Assembly: GCA_037132275.1 (NCBI GenBank)
Contig: JBAXPK010000002.1
Span: forward strand, 1-64,000
Reading direction: 5' to 3'
DNA: 64,000 bases
DNA from: JAABPW01 sp037132275
GTDB taxonomy: Bacteria; Verrucomicrobiota; Kiritimatiellia; CAIKKV01; CAITUY01
Made by a program: the position numbers and the translations under genes
Shown: positions 34,317-42,868 of the stretch, in pieces
How positions within the stretch are numbered: position 1 is the first letter of the stretch
Layout: every line of letters starts with the position of its first letter
Notes under the pieces: generated by a model
What the model was told of the DNA's origin: nothing
Database searches by the model: none
What the model saw: the letters and a program-made list of their open reading frames with translations, nothing else

Positions 34317-34778
34317 TTAGAATCCGTAAGCGACTTTCAATTGCGCTTCGGTTGGCAGGGTGGAGTAATATTCCCCGCGCGGGCCGAGATATTGATTGCC
34401 CGCCCGGCGCAGGTTAACCGGCGTATAGGAACCATTGGAATTCTTCACGTTGATGACAACCGTATTGGCGGCTTCATTGGCGGCCCCGATCTGGGCATTC
34501 ATGGCCCCCATCTGGGCATTTCTTTGGTCAGTTTGCTGGCCCATGCTACCGCCGAGAAGGGCGCCGATGGCCGCACCGGCTGCCATGCCTTCACGGTTGC
34601 CGAATGCGCCATGGCTGTTATTGCCGATGACGCCGCCTGCCAAGGCGCCCAAAGCCGCGCCAATGGCCGCTTGATTGAAAGTTGAGGGGTTTTCCTGATA
34701 GGCAGGAGTTGAGCAGCCCATCATCATGACTCCAGCTACCGCCACGCCCGCCGTCTTGAGAATTGTTGTCTTTTTCAT
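34317..34778 (-). CDS. Glycine-zipper lipoprotein
   Basis: The 153-aa protein has a lipoprotein signal (VAVAGVMMMGCSTPAYQ, Cys22 likely lipidated) and two glycine-zipper helices (AAIGAALGALAGGVIGNN and MAAGAAIGALLGGSMGQQ) typical of the SlyB/YMGG/OmpA-like zipper lipoproteins. A C-terminal region with YTPVNLRRAGNQYLGPRGEYYSTLPT follows. It likely sits in the outer membrane. It converges with the ECF-unit gene, the stops being 1 nt apart. AAGGAGGAAA (on the minus strand) precedes the ATG. Confidence 0.85.
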   Translation of the reverse strand: MKKTTILKTAGVAVAGVMMMGCSTPAYQENPSTFNQAAIGAALGALAGGVIGNNSHGAFGNREGMAAGAAIGALLGGSMGQQTDQRNAQMGAMNAQIGAANEAANTVVINVKNSNGSYTPVNLRRAGNQYLGPRGEYYSTLPTEAQLKVAYGF

Positions 34779-34890
34779 ATTTTCCTCCTTGAAATGAACT
34801 TTTAATTGATTAGCAGTTTTCAGCCTACTTTATACCATGGCCGCTTATATTCGTATAGACGGAAGTACCCACGTTTTTATTCAAAGGGTT

Positions 34891-34973
34891 TGCCCGGGGT
34901 GGGAGTCGAACCCACACACCCTTGCGGATAAGGGATTTTAAGTCCCTTGCGTCTGCCATTTCGCCACCCGGGC
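34891..34973 (-). tRNA. tRNA-Leu (anticodon TAA)
   Basis: On the minus strand GCCCGGG (34973-34967) pairs with CCCGGGC (34898-34892), followed by discriminator A at 34891. The D arm contains GGCGAAATGGCAGACGC. The anticodon stem AGGGA/TCCCT encloses CTTAAAA, giving anticodon TAA. A long variable arm (class II) and the T arm TGGGTTCGACTCCCA complete the fold. The 3' CCA is not encoded. Confidence 0.97.
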
Positions 34974-35200
34974 TCGTTACGGCCTGTATATGTATCAAAG
35001 TATTCGTAATACACAAGACCGGGAATGAGCGTGAGGTGGAATCAGAGGCGGCTACACGCTAATTTTTCTTTTTGAGTGTATTAGGAGAACCCCGACAGTG
35101 TTGCCATGAGCCCTCAAAAGCTTTAAAAGGGGATTGCGCTTGCGGCACGGTTTTGGCATCTTTTTCCCAAGTAAGTGCGTCTTCAGCAAGGAGGCTCCAT

Positions 35201-36334
35201 ATGAAAAGATCAGATGTGGGAAGTGCTGTTCTGGGGTTCCGGGGAGTGGGGATTGTGGCTGTGGCGTGCGTCGCAGGCGCGATTCTGATAGTTTCGAGCC
35301 CTGTCAAGGCCTCGTCGCCAACGGGGCACATCATCATTTCCGAGCAGGTCATCGCCCGAATCCTGGCGGATCCCAATGCGAACCCGGAGTTGAAAGCCAT
35401 TCTTAGCGATCCCGCTGCCCGTAAAGCTTTTTCAGGCGGAGCCTGCGCTCCGGATTTGGACAGTCTTGCGGAACAGGCGCACACCTCGTCTCCGAAAGCG
35501 ACGGCGGATGCGATTATGGCCACGGCCAGAGCCAAGCTAGCCAAGGCTCAAGCCGCGCTGGACAAGGCCACCACAGCCGATCAGAGGGACAGGGCTGAAA
35601 AAGTGCTTAAACAGGCCAAGTGCGATATCGCCTTCGCCTACGGTTGGCGCTGCCATGCTGCGGCGGATATAGAAACACACCCGTCGGTCAACGCAAGCGG
35701 TAAGAATTATTGGGATGACGAAACCCGGAACCGGTTCCAGGAGCAAAAGGATCAAATCGCGCACGGCGAGTGGGAGACCATGCAGGAAGCCAACTGGGTC
35801 AACAAATATGGCCCACCAAAGGATCCGAATGTGGACTATCGCCTCGGGTTGCTGGAGGAGGCGCTGGGCTTTGAACATGATGACCTGCTGAACGATGTCA
35901 AGACCCTGTCCAACAAGGAGTACGGAGCGAAGTACGTTGGTGACAAGTATCCCCAGAGCATGTTGGATGACTGGAAAAAGAAGAACGACGTGATCGGGGA
36001 TCGCAGCATCGACAGGTCATTGGACTGGGAGAAAAGCCCCGGCAATCCGATTGATGATTCCTGCTGGGATGTGGGTGCCGGCATTCCGGTGGAAGATTTT
36101 CGGAAATTCATCGAGGACACCAAGAAAGCCAACGGCGGCATTCTGCCGGACAGTTTTTTCGATGATTGCAATACCAAGTTCTTCACCTGGAAAAAATCCG
36201 GGGGCGGCAGCACGGGCGGCACCGCCGGGACGACGACGCCATCGTTACCGCCTCCGTTAAGCGGCGGCACGTCGGGTAGCGGCACGGGCACGTTGGGTGG
36301 TTCTGGTGGCCCAAGACTCAACAAGTTCCGATGA
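35201..36334 (+). CDS. Secreted zinc-dependent phospholipase C-like protein
   Basis: The 377-aa protein has a signal peptide (IVAVACVAGAILIVSSPVKAS). After it comes the pattern of the Zn-dependent PLC / S1-P1 nuclease superfamily: TGHIIISEQVIARIL near the mature N-terminus, GGACAPDL, and GWRCHAAADIETHP (GW..H...D...HP), which supply His/Asp zinc ligands. The C-terminus is a low-complexity Gly/Ser/Thr/Pro tail. AAGGAG at 35188-35193 supports ATG 35201; the frame extends upstream but lacks a ribosome site. Substrate is not known. It is not clearly operonic. Confidence 0.62.
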   Translation: MKRSDVGSAVLGFRGVGIVAVACVAGAILIVSSPVKASSPTGHIIISEQVIARILADPNANPELKAILSDPAARKAFSGGACAPDLDSLAEQAHTSSPKATADAIMATARAKLAKAQAALDKATTADQRDRAEKVLKQAKCDIAFAYGWRCHAAADIETHPSVNASGKNYWDDETRNRFQEQKDQIAHGEWETMQEANWVNKYGPPKDPNVDYRLGLLEEALGFEHDDLLNDVKTLSNKEYGAKYVGDKYPQSMLDDWKKKNDVIGDRSIDRSLDWEKSPGNPIDDSCWDVGAGIPVEDFRKFIEDTKKANGGILPDSFFDDCNTKFFTWKKSGGGSTGGTAGTTTPSLPPPLSGGTSGSGTGTLGGSGGPRLNKFR

Positions 36335-36384
36335 GCGCGTTCCGCAGATTCATTAGCTCTCTCTAAATTGTCGAGACATAAACT

Positions 36385-36440
36385 GGTAGGGCTCTCGCGC
36401 CGTCGAGCGCTGCGGCGGCCAACGGCGTGGCCGCCCTACC
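36385..36440 (+). repeat. Long imperfect hairpin, REP/dispersed-repeat candidate
   Basis: GGTAGGGC (36385-36392) and GCCCTACC (36433-36440) are exact 8-nt inverted arms around a GC-rich core with further complementarity (GGCGGCC...GGCC). It lies between the phospholipase-like gene and the porin. Such elements can be intergenic repeats or transcript ends. No second copy is apparent in the window. Confidence 0.45.
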
Positions 36441-36491
36441 CATATGTTCATGTTTTGACAATGATGAGACGGTTAGTTTCAGTAAAATTTC

Positions 36492-36520
36492 CTAACCGAC
36501 TTCTAACACTCCGCTCATTT
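36492..36520 (+). promoter_or_regulatory. Pho-box-like direct repeat array upstream of porin/pst1 operon
   Basis: CTAACCG (36492-36498), ACTT, CTAACAC (36503-36509), TCCG, CTCATTT (36514-36520). These are three 7-nt units separated by 4 nt, the exact 11-nt period of PhoB-binding Pho boxes. The same array, nearly identical in sequence, precedes the second pst operon at 42776-42804. The unit differs from the enterobacterial CTGTCAT. No phoB gene is in the window. Confidence 0.68.
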
Positions 36521-36584
36521 TCTCCTTACAAGGTTTCGGTTGAATGACGCCATGAACCAACAACCAAAAAGGAGAAACAAGGAT

Positions 36585-37766
36585 ATGAAGAAGGTGATGG
36601 CGGGATTGGTATTAATGGCGGGGGTGGGCGGGACGTGCCTGGCGGCGGAAACCAATTCGACGGCGGCGGCTGTGCCGGCGCCCAAGACGTGGGCGGATTC
36701 GATCACGCTCAAGGGCGACTTCCGGTATCGTTACGAGACGATCAATGACGATGCCAAGAAAAATGCCAGCAAGGAAACCTATACGCGCCAGCGTGACCGG
36801 ATTCGCGCCCGGCTCGTAGCGGACGCCAAGGTGAACGATAACCTGAAGGCGATGATTGGATTTTCAACCGGCGGCAATGATCCCATCTCCGGCAACCAGA
36901 CCCTCGGGGACGGTGGCCAGAAGAAGGATATGAAGTTGGATTTGGCTTATCTCGATTACAGTTTTCTGGGTGATGCGACCGCGACGGAGGCCCATGGGTA
37001 CGCCGGCAAGATGAAAAACCCCTTCATCACGATGAATGATGATCTGATATGGGATAGCGACTTGTCGCCTGAAGGAGTGGCGTTCAAAGGCCAGACCGGC
37101 AACGACGTGGTTACGGCTTACGGCAACGCCGGATATATTTGGATCCAGGAACGCGACAGCAAGGATGCCGCGAACCTTCTCGCTGGCCAGGGTGCGGTAA
37201 AGTTCCAGTTCGTTCCCGAAGTTGCCCTGACAGTTGGCGCCAGCTACTACGGCTTCCAGAATATGCAGGGTTATGACGTGATTGACTGGGAGGGGAAGAA
37301 CAACGCCTACGGGAACAGCACCAAGAACGGAACGATAGCAGGCGGTGTCACCAACAAGGCGTGGGCTTCAGAGTTTACCCCGGTGGTGTACTTCGCCTCG
37401 CTGGATATGTGGATCGCAGGCGTACCGGTCTCGATTTTCGGGCAGGAACTTTCCAACACCGATGCCTCGAAACTTGACCAGGGTCACATGTATGGCGTGT
37501 CTCTGGGTAAGGCCAAGAATCCCGGTACGTTTGAGGTCGGCTATAGTTATGCCGAACTCCAGAAGGATGCCACGGTGGGCATGTGGACGGACTCCGACCG
37601 CTGGGGCGGTGGTACGGATGGCAAGGGCCATAAACTCTACGCCAAATACCAAGTTATGAAAAATCTTCAGGCGGGAGTGTCCTACTTCAAGGATGACAAG
37701 GGCATCGCCTCTGGCAAGGCAACAGGCTACGACCGTATGCAACTGGATCTGGTGGCGACGTTCTAA
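36585..37766 (+). CDS. Outer-membrane porin of the phosphate operon
   Basis: A 393-aa protein with a signal peptide (cleavage near CLAAE) and beta-barrel features: alternating hydrophobic strands, few Cys, a terminal Phe in LDLVATF, and porin-type phrases (DSITLKGDFRYRYETI, YTRQRDRIRARL, VALTVGASYYGF). It resembles the putative porin family common in PVC and Bacteroidota-related genomes. Its position behind a Pho box and just ahead of pstS suggests an outer-membrane phosphate channel, analogous to OprP. ATG 36585, preceded by GGAGAAACAAGGAT, is preferred over an upstream TTG. Confidence 0.78.
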   Translation: MKKVMAGLVLMAGVGGTCLAAETNSTAAAVPAPKTWADSITLKGDFRYRYETINDDAKKNASKETYTRQRDRIRARLVADAKVNDNLKAMIGFSTGGNDPISGNQTLGDGGQKKDMKLDLAYLDYSFLGDATATEAHGYAGKMKNPFITMNDDLIWDSDLSPEGVAFKGQTGNDVVTAYGNAGYIWIQERDSKDAANLLAGQGAVKFQFVPEVALTVGASYYGFQNMQGYDVIDWEGKNNAYGNSTKNGTIAGGVTNKAWASEFTPVVYFASLDMWIAGVPVSIFGQELSNTDASKLDQGHMYGVSLGKAKNPGTFEVGYSYAELQKDATVGMWTDSDRWGGGTDGKGHKLYAKYQVMKNLQAGVSYFKDDKGIASGKATGYDRMQLDLVATF

Positions 37767-37812
37767 GGATATGAGATTTAATATTTGAGATTACAGATCA
37801 AGGAAAAACAAA

Positions 37813-38637
37813 ATGAACAAAATCAAGAAACTGATGACGATGATGGCGGCGGCGGGAATGGGCATCGGGGCTGCGGTAGCTGGCGATGCAAGCAGTATCG
37901 TGGTGGATGGTTCGACCACGGTTGGTCCGGTTGCGAAGGCATTTGCCGAGTATTACATGGGGAAACACTCGGGCGTGAATATTTCGGTGAGCGAATCTGG
38001 CAGCGGAAATGGGGCCAAAAGCCTTATCAACGCCGCCTGTGATGTGGCCACCATGTCCCGCCCTATGAAAAATTCGGAGAAGAAAGCTGCTCAGGACGCC
38101 GGTGTGCTTGCGATAGAACAGGTCGTGGCACTTGACGGTTTGGCAGTGATCGTGAATCCGGCGAATTCCCGGGCCAATCTGACGATTGAGCAGATCCGGG
38201 ATATCTATACGGGCAAGATCACCAACTGGAAAGAGTTGGGCGGTGCGGATCAGAAGATCGTTGTCATCAGTCGCGATACCAATAGTGGGACCTATGAAAG
38301 CTTCAACACTCTGGTTCTGAAAGATGCCAAACTGAAGGGCGGAGCGGAATATGTCGGAAGCGGCGGCGCCGTCCGTCAGCGCGTGATAAGCACCGAGGCG
38401 GCCATTGGTTATGTTGGGCTCGCCTTCACAGAGAGAGTCAAAGTGCTGCAGGTGAATGGCATTGCGCCCACGCCGGAAACGGTGCTTGCGAAGACGTATC
38501 CGATCGCCCGGCCCCTGTATATGTACACGAATGGTCGTCCGAAAGAAGGGACGGCCCTGTATGATTTCGTGAACCTGTGCAAGACCGAGGAAGGCAAAAA
38601 GATCATTGAGGACACTGGTTATGTTCCGCTGAAGTAA
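37813..38637 (+). CDS. pstS: PstS phosphate-binding protein, system 1
   Basis: A 274-aa periplasmic protein with a signal peptide (AAVAGDAS) and phosphate-binding phrases DGSTTVGPVAKAFAEYY, SGSGNGAKSLINAACDVATMSRPM, ISRDTNSGTYESF and RQRVISTEAAIGYVG. It captures phosphate for the PstC1-PstA1-PstB1 transporter encoded downstream. It is soluble (signal peptidase I type), unlike the lipoprotein PstS2. A hairpin region separates it from pstC1. Confidence 0.92.
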   Translation: MNKIKKLMTMMAAAGMGIGAAVAGDASSIVVDGSTTVGPVAKAFAEYYMGKHSGVNISVSESGSGNGAKSLINAACDVATMSRPMKNSEKKAAQDAGVLAIEQVVALDGLAVIVNPANSRANLTIEQIRDIYTGKITNWKELGGADQKIVVISRDTNSGTYESFNTLVLKDAKLKGGAEYVGSGGAVRQRVISTEAAIGYVGLAFTERVKVLQVNGIAPTPETVLAKTYPIARPLYMYTNGRPKEGTALYDFVNLCKTEEGKKIIEDTGYVPLK

Positions 38638-38658
38638 TTCCCTTGATAGGGAAGGGTT

Positions 38659-38717
38659 ATCGGTTATTAGTTACGAGTTATTGGGAGTTTCCAAATAACA
38701 AATAACGAATAACCGAT
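38659..38717 (+). other. Long AT-rich hairpin between pstS1 and pstC1
   Basis: ATCGGTTATT (38659-38668) and AATAACCGAT (38708-38717) are perfect 10-nt inverted arms. Inner GTTATT and AATAAC tracts allow further pairing. It fills the only sizeable gap in pst operon 1 and is well placed to stabilise the pstS transcript or lower expression of the downstream transporter genes. Confidence 0.6.
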
Positions 38718-38734
38718 TACCATTTATAAGCACA

Positions 38735-39907
38735 ATGAGTGATAGTTCGATCCAATATGAAACTGCTGCAGCCGGACGCGATGGTTCATCGCTTTTATTG
38801 AGCTATCGCGCCCGACGGCAACAGCGGTTGGTGGGGTTTCTGGGATCCGGCTTCCTGCTTGCCGTCACCTCGCTTTCGACGTTTGCAGTTCTGTTTATTT
38901 TCTATTTTATCACGCGCGATGCCCTGCCGTTTTTCCAGTTACAGGGTTTCAAGCAGTTCTTTACCAGCACGCATTGGTATCCTTCGGCAGCCACCCCGGA
39001 ATTTGGGGCCCTGGCCATTTTCCTGGGGAGCGGGCTGGTAACACTTGGGGCGGCGCTTGTGGCTGTTCCCCTTGGCATCACGGCGGCCGTATGCCTGAGT
39101 GATGTCCTTCCTTTTTCGGTACGACAGGTGGTCAAGCCGGTGATTGAGATCCTGGCGGCCATTCCCTCGGTCGCCTACGGTTTTTTTGCGCTGGTGGTTT
39201 TCGCGCCCCTTCTTCAGGAACGGGGAGGCCATATCCTTCAAGTGGCAAGTTGGGTCATTGGCGCCCCGATAGCAGCGCTCGTGACCATTGTGGTTAGCGA
39301 TGTGCTGACCGACCGTATGTCGCCGGAGCACAGATCCGTGGTGCGATGGGCGTTGATGGCAGGCTTCGGCGCGGCGGCGTTCTGCGGACTCTGGACGCTC
39401 GGATTGTCGCTGGGCGGGATCACGGTCAGTAGCGGAACCAACGCATTGAACGTGTCCATTATCCTTGGCCTCATGGCCCTTCCGACAGTTGTGAGCGTGG
39501 CGGAGGATGCCATTCAGGCAACAGGCCGCGATCTCCGGGAAGGCAGTTATGCGCTCGGGGCAACCCGGTCTGAAACCATCCTTAGGACGATCCTTCCGGC
39601 GGCCAGTAGTGGCATCATGGCGGCCGTTATTCTGGGCGTGATGCGGGCCGTTGGGGAAACCATGGTTGTGTGGATGGCCTCGGGTAACGCCGCCCAGATT
39701 CCCAGCCCCTGGTACAATATGCTCCAACCGATTCGCACCCTCACGGCTACCATCGCGGGGGACATGGGCGAGGCCGACCAAGCCACCGGATCGTCGCGTT
39801 TCCATGTGCTTTTTGCCATGGCGCTCTGTCTTCTGTTGTTTTCATTCGTCTGTAATCTGGCCAGCGAATGGGGTGTACGGCGTACCCGCAGGAAAGTCGG
39901 GAAATAA
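38735..39907 (+). CDS. pstC: PstC phosphate permease, system 1
   Basis: The 390-aa membrane protein has six or more helices and the permease-ATPase coupling segment (EDAIQATGRDLREGSYALGATRSETILRTILPAASSGIMAA). It also has the PstC-typical phrases LIEILAAIPSVAYG-like (IEILAAIPSVAYGFFALV) and AVGETMVVWMASG. It forms the phosphate channel with PstA1. It is longer than classic PstC (about 320 aa) because of an N-terminal extension and an insert before the coupling region. ATG 38735 follows the hairpin region directly. Confidence 0.9.
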   Translation: MSDSSIQYETAAAGRDGSSLLLSYRARRQQRLVGFLGSGFLLAVTSLSTFAVLFIFYFITRDALPFFQLQGFKQFFTSTHWYPSAATPEFGALAIFLGSGLVTLGAALVAVPLGITAAVCLSDVLPFSVRQVVKPVIEILAAIPSVAYGFFALVVFAPLLQERGGHILQVASWVIGAPIAALVTIVVSDVLTDRMSPEHRSVVRWALMAGFGAAAFCGLWTLGLSLGGITVSSGTNALNVSIILGLMALPTVVSVAEDAIQATGRDLREGSYALGATRSETILRTILPAASSGIMAAVILGVMRAVGETMVVWMASGNAAQIPSPWYNMLQPIRTLTATIAGDMGEADQATGSSRFHVLFAMALCLLLFSFVCNLASEWGVRRTRRKVGK

Positions 39908-39911
39908 GACC

Positions 39912-41258
39912 ATGAGACTGGAAACCCGCAAAATGATTGATCGCTCGTTCACCGCCTCGGGGGTGTTGGCGATTGTCTTGATGACCATAGCGTTATTCAT
40001 TCTGCTGGCTCCGATGTTTATCAGGGGTGTGGGAGCGATATTTTTTACTGCTACAGTGGAACACCGGCGGCTGATGCTGGAGAAATTTGAGCGGGGAAAC
40101 CGGCCGACAATCGAGGCCGAATTGGCCACCGTGAGCGCCGCCCGTGAACCGGTTTACCGGATGATGGCTGAGTTTGAAAAGCAAATGGAGGCTCTACCCT
40201 CCGCTGAGCGCCGGAAATACGCGACCCAATTCCGGGATGTCAAGAAAGCGCTCCATGCCTTGCTGGGGCCGCCTCCGGGAACTGTCCGTCCCATGCTGAT
40301 GCGGGATCAATTTGGCCAGACCCGGTGGGATCGGGCACTGGTGAAGCTGGACCGGGTTTTGAATCGTGAGGACTGGGATTACAGCCATCCCGAGCGGGGC
40401 GGAGTAAAGGTCATGAAATCCCGTGCTGATGACTTTGCCGGTACGGCGCTGGCACCGCTTTTCCCTTACCTTGCGGCCAATCTCGACAAGATGCTTTTGC
40501 CTAATAAAACGTTTTATTGGCAGTTTTTGACTGATGAATCTTTCGATTCGCACTTCTTTGGGGGCATTTGGCCTGAATTGCTGGGCACATTCTACCTGAC
40601 GGTTGGTGCCATGCTTTTCGCGATTCCGATGGGGTTGATCGCGGCGATCTACCTGACCGAGTATGCGCCGGAGAGTGCCTTCGTGAGTTTTCTGCGAACC
40701 TGCATCAGCACTCTGGCCGGGGTGCCGAGTATCGTATTTGGGTTATTCGGTCTTGCGTTTTTCATCAATACGCTCGGTGTGTCCCATTCCAAGAGCGTGC
40801 TGGTTGGATCCATGACCCTGGCCCTGATGGTACTGCCCACCGTGATCCGAGCATCGGAAGAGGCTATCTTGGCAGTGCCCCGAACATTCAAGGAGGCGGC
40901 CCTGAGTCTGGGCGCCGGGCGCTGGCATACGGTGATGACGGTCATTCTGCCAGCCGCATTGCCGGGGATTCTCACGGGCATTGTGATAAGCATGGGGCGT
41001 GCGGCTGGTGAGACGGCGCCGATCATATTTACGGCGGCGGTGAGCGTCGGAAAGCCCCTTGCCCTGTGGCAGGTGTTTAGCCACCCGACTCCCGCCTTAT
41101 CCTGGAATATTTACAATCTGGCGACCGAGCATGAGGCGATGGATGAAATCCGGCATGTCCAGTATGGGTTGGTGCTGGTGCTCGTCACTCTGGTTCTGCT
41201 GTTGAATTTGGCAGCTATCCTGATGCGGGCACGGGTCGCGAAGCGGTTGAGAGGATGA
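39912..41258 (+). CDS. pstA: PstA phosphate permease with large periplasmic insert, system 1
   Basis: At 448 aa this is much longer than classic PstA (about 290 aa). The first helix (VLAIVLMTIALFILLAPMFI) is followed by a hydrophilic insert of roughly 170 residues (about 50-215) rich in Glu/Arg helices. The normal permease core then begins (FYLTVGAMLFAIPMGLIAAIYLTEYAPES) with the coupling segment EEAILAVPRTFKEAALSLGAGRWHTVM. The insert is a candidate site for interaction with PstS1. ATG 39912 lies 4 nt after the pstC1 stop. Confidence 0.88.
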   Translation: MRLETRKMIDRSFTASGVLAIVLMTIALFILLAPMFIRGVGAIFFTATVEHRRLMLEKFERGNRPTIEAELATVSAAREPVYRMMAEFEKQMEALPSAERRKYATQFRDVKKALHALLGPPPGTVRPMLMRDQFGQTRWDRALVKLDRVLNREDWDYSHPERGGVKVMKSRADDFAGTALAPLFPYLAANLDKMLLPNKTFYWQFLTDESFDSHFFGGIWPELLGTFYLTVGAMLFAIPMGLIAAIYLTEYAPESAFVSFLRTCISTLAGVPSIVFGLFGLAFFINTLGVSHSKSVLVGSMTLALMVLPTVIRASEEAILAVPRTFKEAALSLGAGRWHTVMTVILPAALPGILTGIVISMGRAAGETAPIIFTAAVSVGKPLALWQVFSHPTPALSWNIYNLATEHEAMDEIRHVQYGLVLVLVTLVLLLNLAAILMRARVAKRLRG

Positions 41259-41266
41259 GGTGAATT

Positions 41267-42103
41267 ATGAATCGGGTTGAACATAGAATGGATAAGGGAC
41301 GACAGGCCGCATGGGGCGAGTGCGTATCGGGATCGGATCGAATCCCCGATGCTGCCCATGTGCAAGCGCTCGGATTTTCTGTGTATTATCGGGCGAATCA
41401 TGCGGTTAAATCGGTTTCCTTGAATTTTGTCAAAGGTTGTGTCACGGCCATCATTGGCCCGAGCGGTTGCGGTAAAAGCACCTTGCTCAGGGCTGTCAAC
41501 CGGATGAACGACCTGGTTCCCGGTTGCCGGGCGGACGGGGAGTTGCTTTTCGACGGACTGAATATATATTCGCCCAATATCGATGTGGTGACATTGAGGC
41601 GGCGCGTGGGAATGGTATTCCAGAAGCCGAACCCGTTCCCGAAAACGGTGTTTGACAACGTGGCCTACGGGCCACGCCTGCACCGGCAGGTCAACCCCGG
41701 CGAATTGGCGGAGATTGTCGAGCGTAGTTTGACGGACGCGGCGTTGTGGGATGAGGTCAAAGATCGCCTGCACCAGAATGCGCTGGGGTTGTCCGGTGGG
41801 CAACAGCAGCGGCTGTGCATTGCACGGGCGCTTGCGGTGGATCCCGAGATTCTGCTAATGGATGAACCTACCTCGGCGTTGGATCCGCGTGCCACCTTGA
41901 GAATTGAGGATCTGATCGATGACCTGAGGGGCAAATACACAATCATCATTGTGACCCATAATATGCAGCAGGCCGCCAGGGTTTCGGACTTTACAGCCTT
42001 TATGTATGAGGGATCATTGATTGAGTATGGACAGACCACGGCGATGTTTACCCAGCCGAAGGAAAAACAGACTGAAGATTACATCACCGGCCGGTTCGGG
42101 TAA
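41267..42103 (+). CDS. pstB: PstB ATPase, system 1 (canonical motifs)
   Basis: A 278-aa ABC ATPase with all catalytic motifs: Walker A GPSGCGKST, Q-loop VFQKPNPFP, signature LSGGQQQR, Walker B LLMDEPTSALD and switch VTHNMQQ. It has an N-terminal extension of about 30 residues. It can form a normal homodimer and serves as the reference for the two altered PstB proteins of system 2. Confidence 0.95.
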   Translation: MNRVEHRMDKGRQAAWGECVSGSDRIPDAAHVQALGFSVYYRANHAVKSVSLNFVKGCVTAIIGPSGCGKSTLLRAVNRMNDLVPGCRADGELLFDGLNIYSPNIDVVTLRRRVGMVFQKPNPFPKTVFDNVAYGPRLHRQVNPGELAEIVERSLTDAALWDEVKDRLHQNALGLSGGQQQRLCIARALAVDPEILLMDEPTSALDPRATLRIEDLIDDLRGKYTIIIVTHNMQQAARVSDFTAFMYEGSLIEYGQTTAMFTQPKEKQTEDYITGRFG

Positions 42104-42113
42104 GGAGAATAAA

Positions 42114-42779
42114 ATGAGAGTTCATTTCCAGCGTGAGATTGACAAACTGAAACGGCAGATCCTTGAGATGAGCGCCGATGTGGAGGAGGCGGTCTCGGAT
42201 GCTGTGCAGGCGGTGGAAAGCCGCGATGTGGCTCTGGCGAAAGCCGTTGTGGAGCATGAGAACCAAACCAACGCCCGGGACGTGGATGTGGAGGAGGAGT
42301 GCCTGAAAATCCTGGCGTTGCATCAGCCCGTGGCGGCGGATCTTCGCTATCTGGTTGCCGTGCTGAAGATCAACCATGATCTTGAGCGAATTGGCGATCT
42401 GGCGGCCCACATTGCACAGGGTGCGCTACTGTTGTGCGAGATGCCCCCGGTTGATATTCCTTTGCAATTAGGAGAGATGGCCGCGAAGTCGCAGCAAATG
42501 CTGAAGAAGGTGCTGGACGCCTTTGTCAATGTGGATATCGTTGCGGCGCGAGAAACCCGCCTCGCAGATTCCGATCTTGACGCCTTGAACCGGGCGATGG
42601 CCGCACGCCTGAAGGGTGAAATCACCCGCCGTCCTGAACTGCTCGAACCCCTGCTCAAGCTGATGCATATCGCCCGTCATCTGGAACGGATTGGCGACCA
42701 TGCGACCAACATTGCCGAGGATTTGATCTACCTGATTGAAGGGAAAATTGTGCGGCATACCAGCGCGAGACAGTCCTAA
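42114..42779 (+). CDS. phoU: PhoU regulator, system 1
   Basis: A 221-aa protein of two three-helix PhoU repeats with the metal-binding signatures DLERIGDLAAHIAQ and HLERIGDHATNIAED. It links the Pst transporter to the PhoR/PhoB signal path and restrains phosphate uptake. The ATG at 42114 is preceded by AAGGAG; an upstream frame overlaps pstB. The downstream Pho-box array begins 4 nt before its stop codon is complete. Confidence 0.93.
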   Translation: MRVHFQREIDKLKRQILEMSADVEEAVSDAVQAVESRDVALAKAVVEHENQTNARDVDVEEECLKILALHQPVAADLRYLVAVLKINHDLERIGDLAAHIAQGALLLCEMPPVDIPLQLGEMAAKSQQMLKKVLDAFVNVDIVAARETRLADSDLDALNRAMAARLKGEITRRPELLEPLLKLMHIARHLERIGDHATNIAEDLIYLIEGKIVRHTSARQS

Positions 42780-42804
42780 CCGAATTCTAACACAATTCTC
42801 ATGG
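42776..42804 (+). promoter_or_regulatory. Pho-box-like direct repeat array upstream of pst operon 2
   Basis: CTAACCG (42776-42782), AATT, CTAACAC (42787-42793), AATT, CTCATGG (42798-42804), with the same 7+4 spacing and nearly the same sequence as the array at 36492-36520. GATACT at 42817-42822 could be the -10 element. The first unit overlaps the phoU1 stop codon, so operon 2 has its own promoter. Confidence 0.68.
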
Positions 42805-42868
42805 CCTTTTTGGCCTGATACTCCTACCTTTCTCTTTCGTTTATCGAAATCAAACGAAGGAGAAATAC

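Noticed and set aside
34825..35016. 63-codon minus-strand open frame
   Set aside because: It covers the tRNA-Leu gene, which fully explains the sequence.
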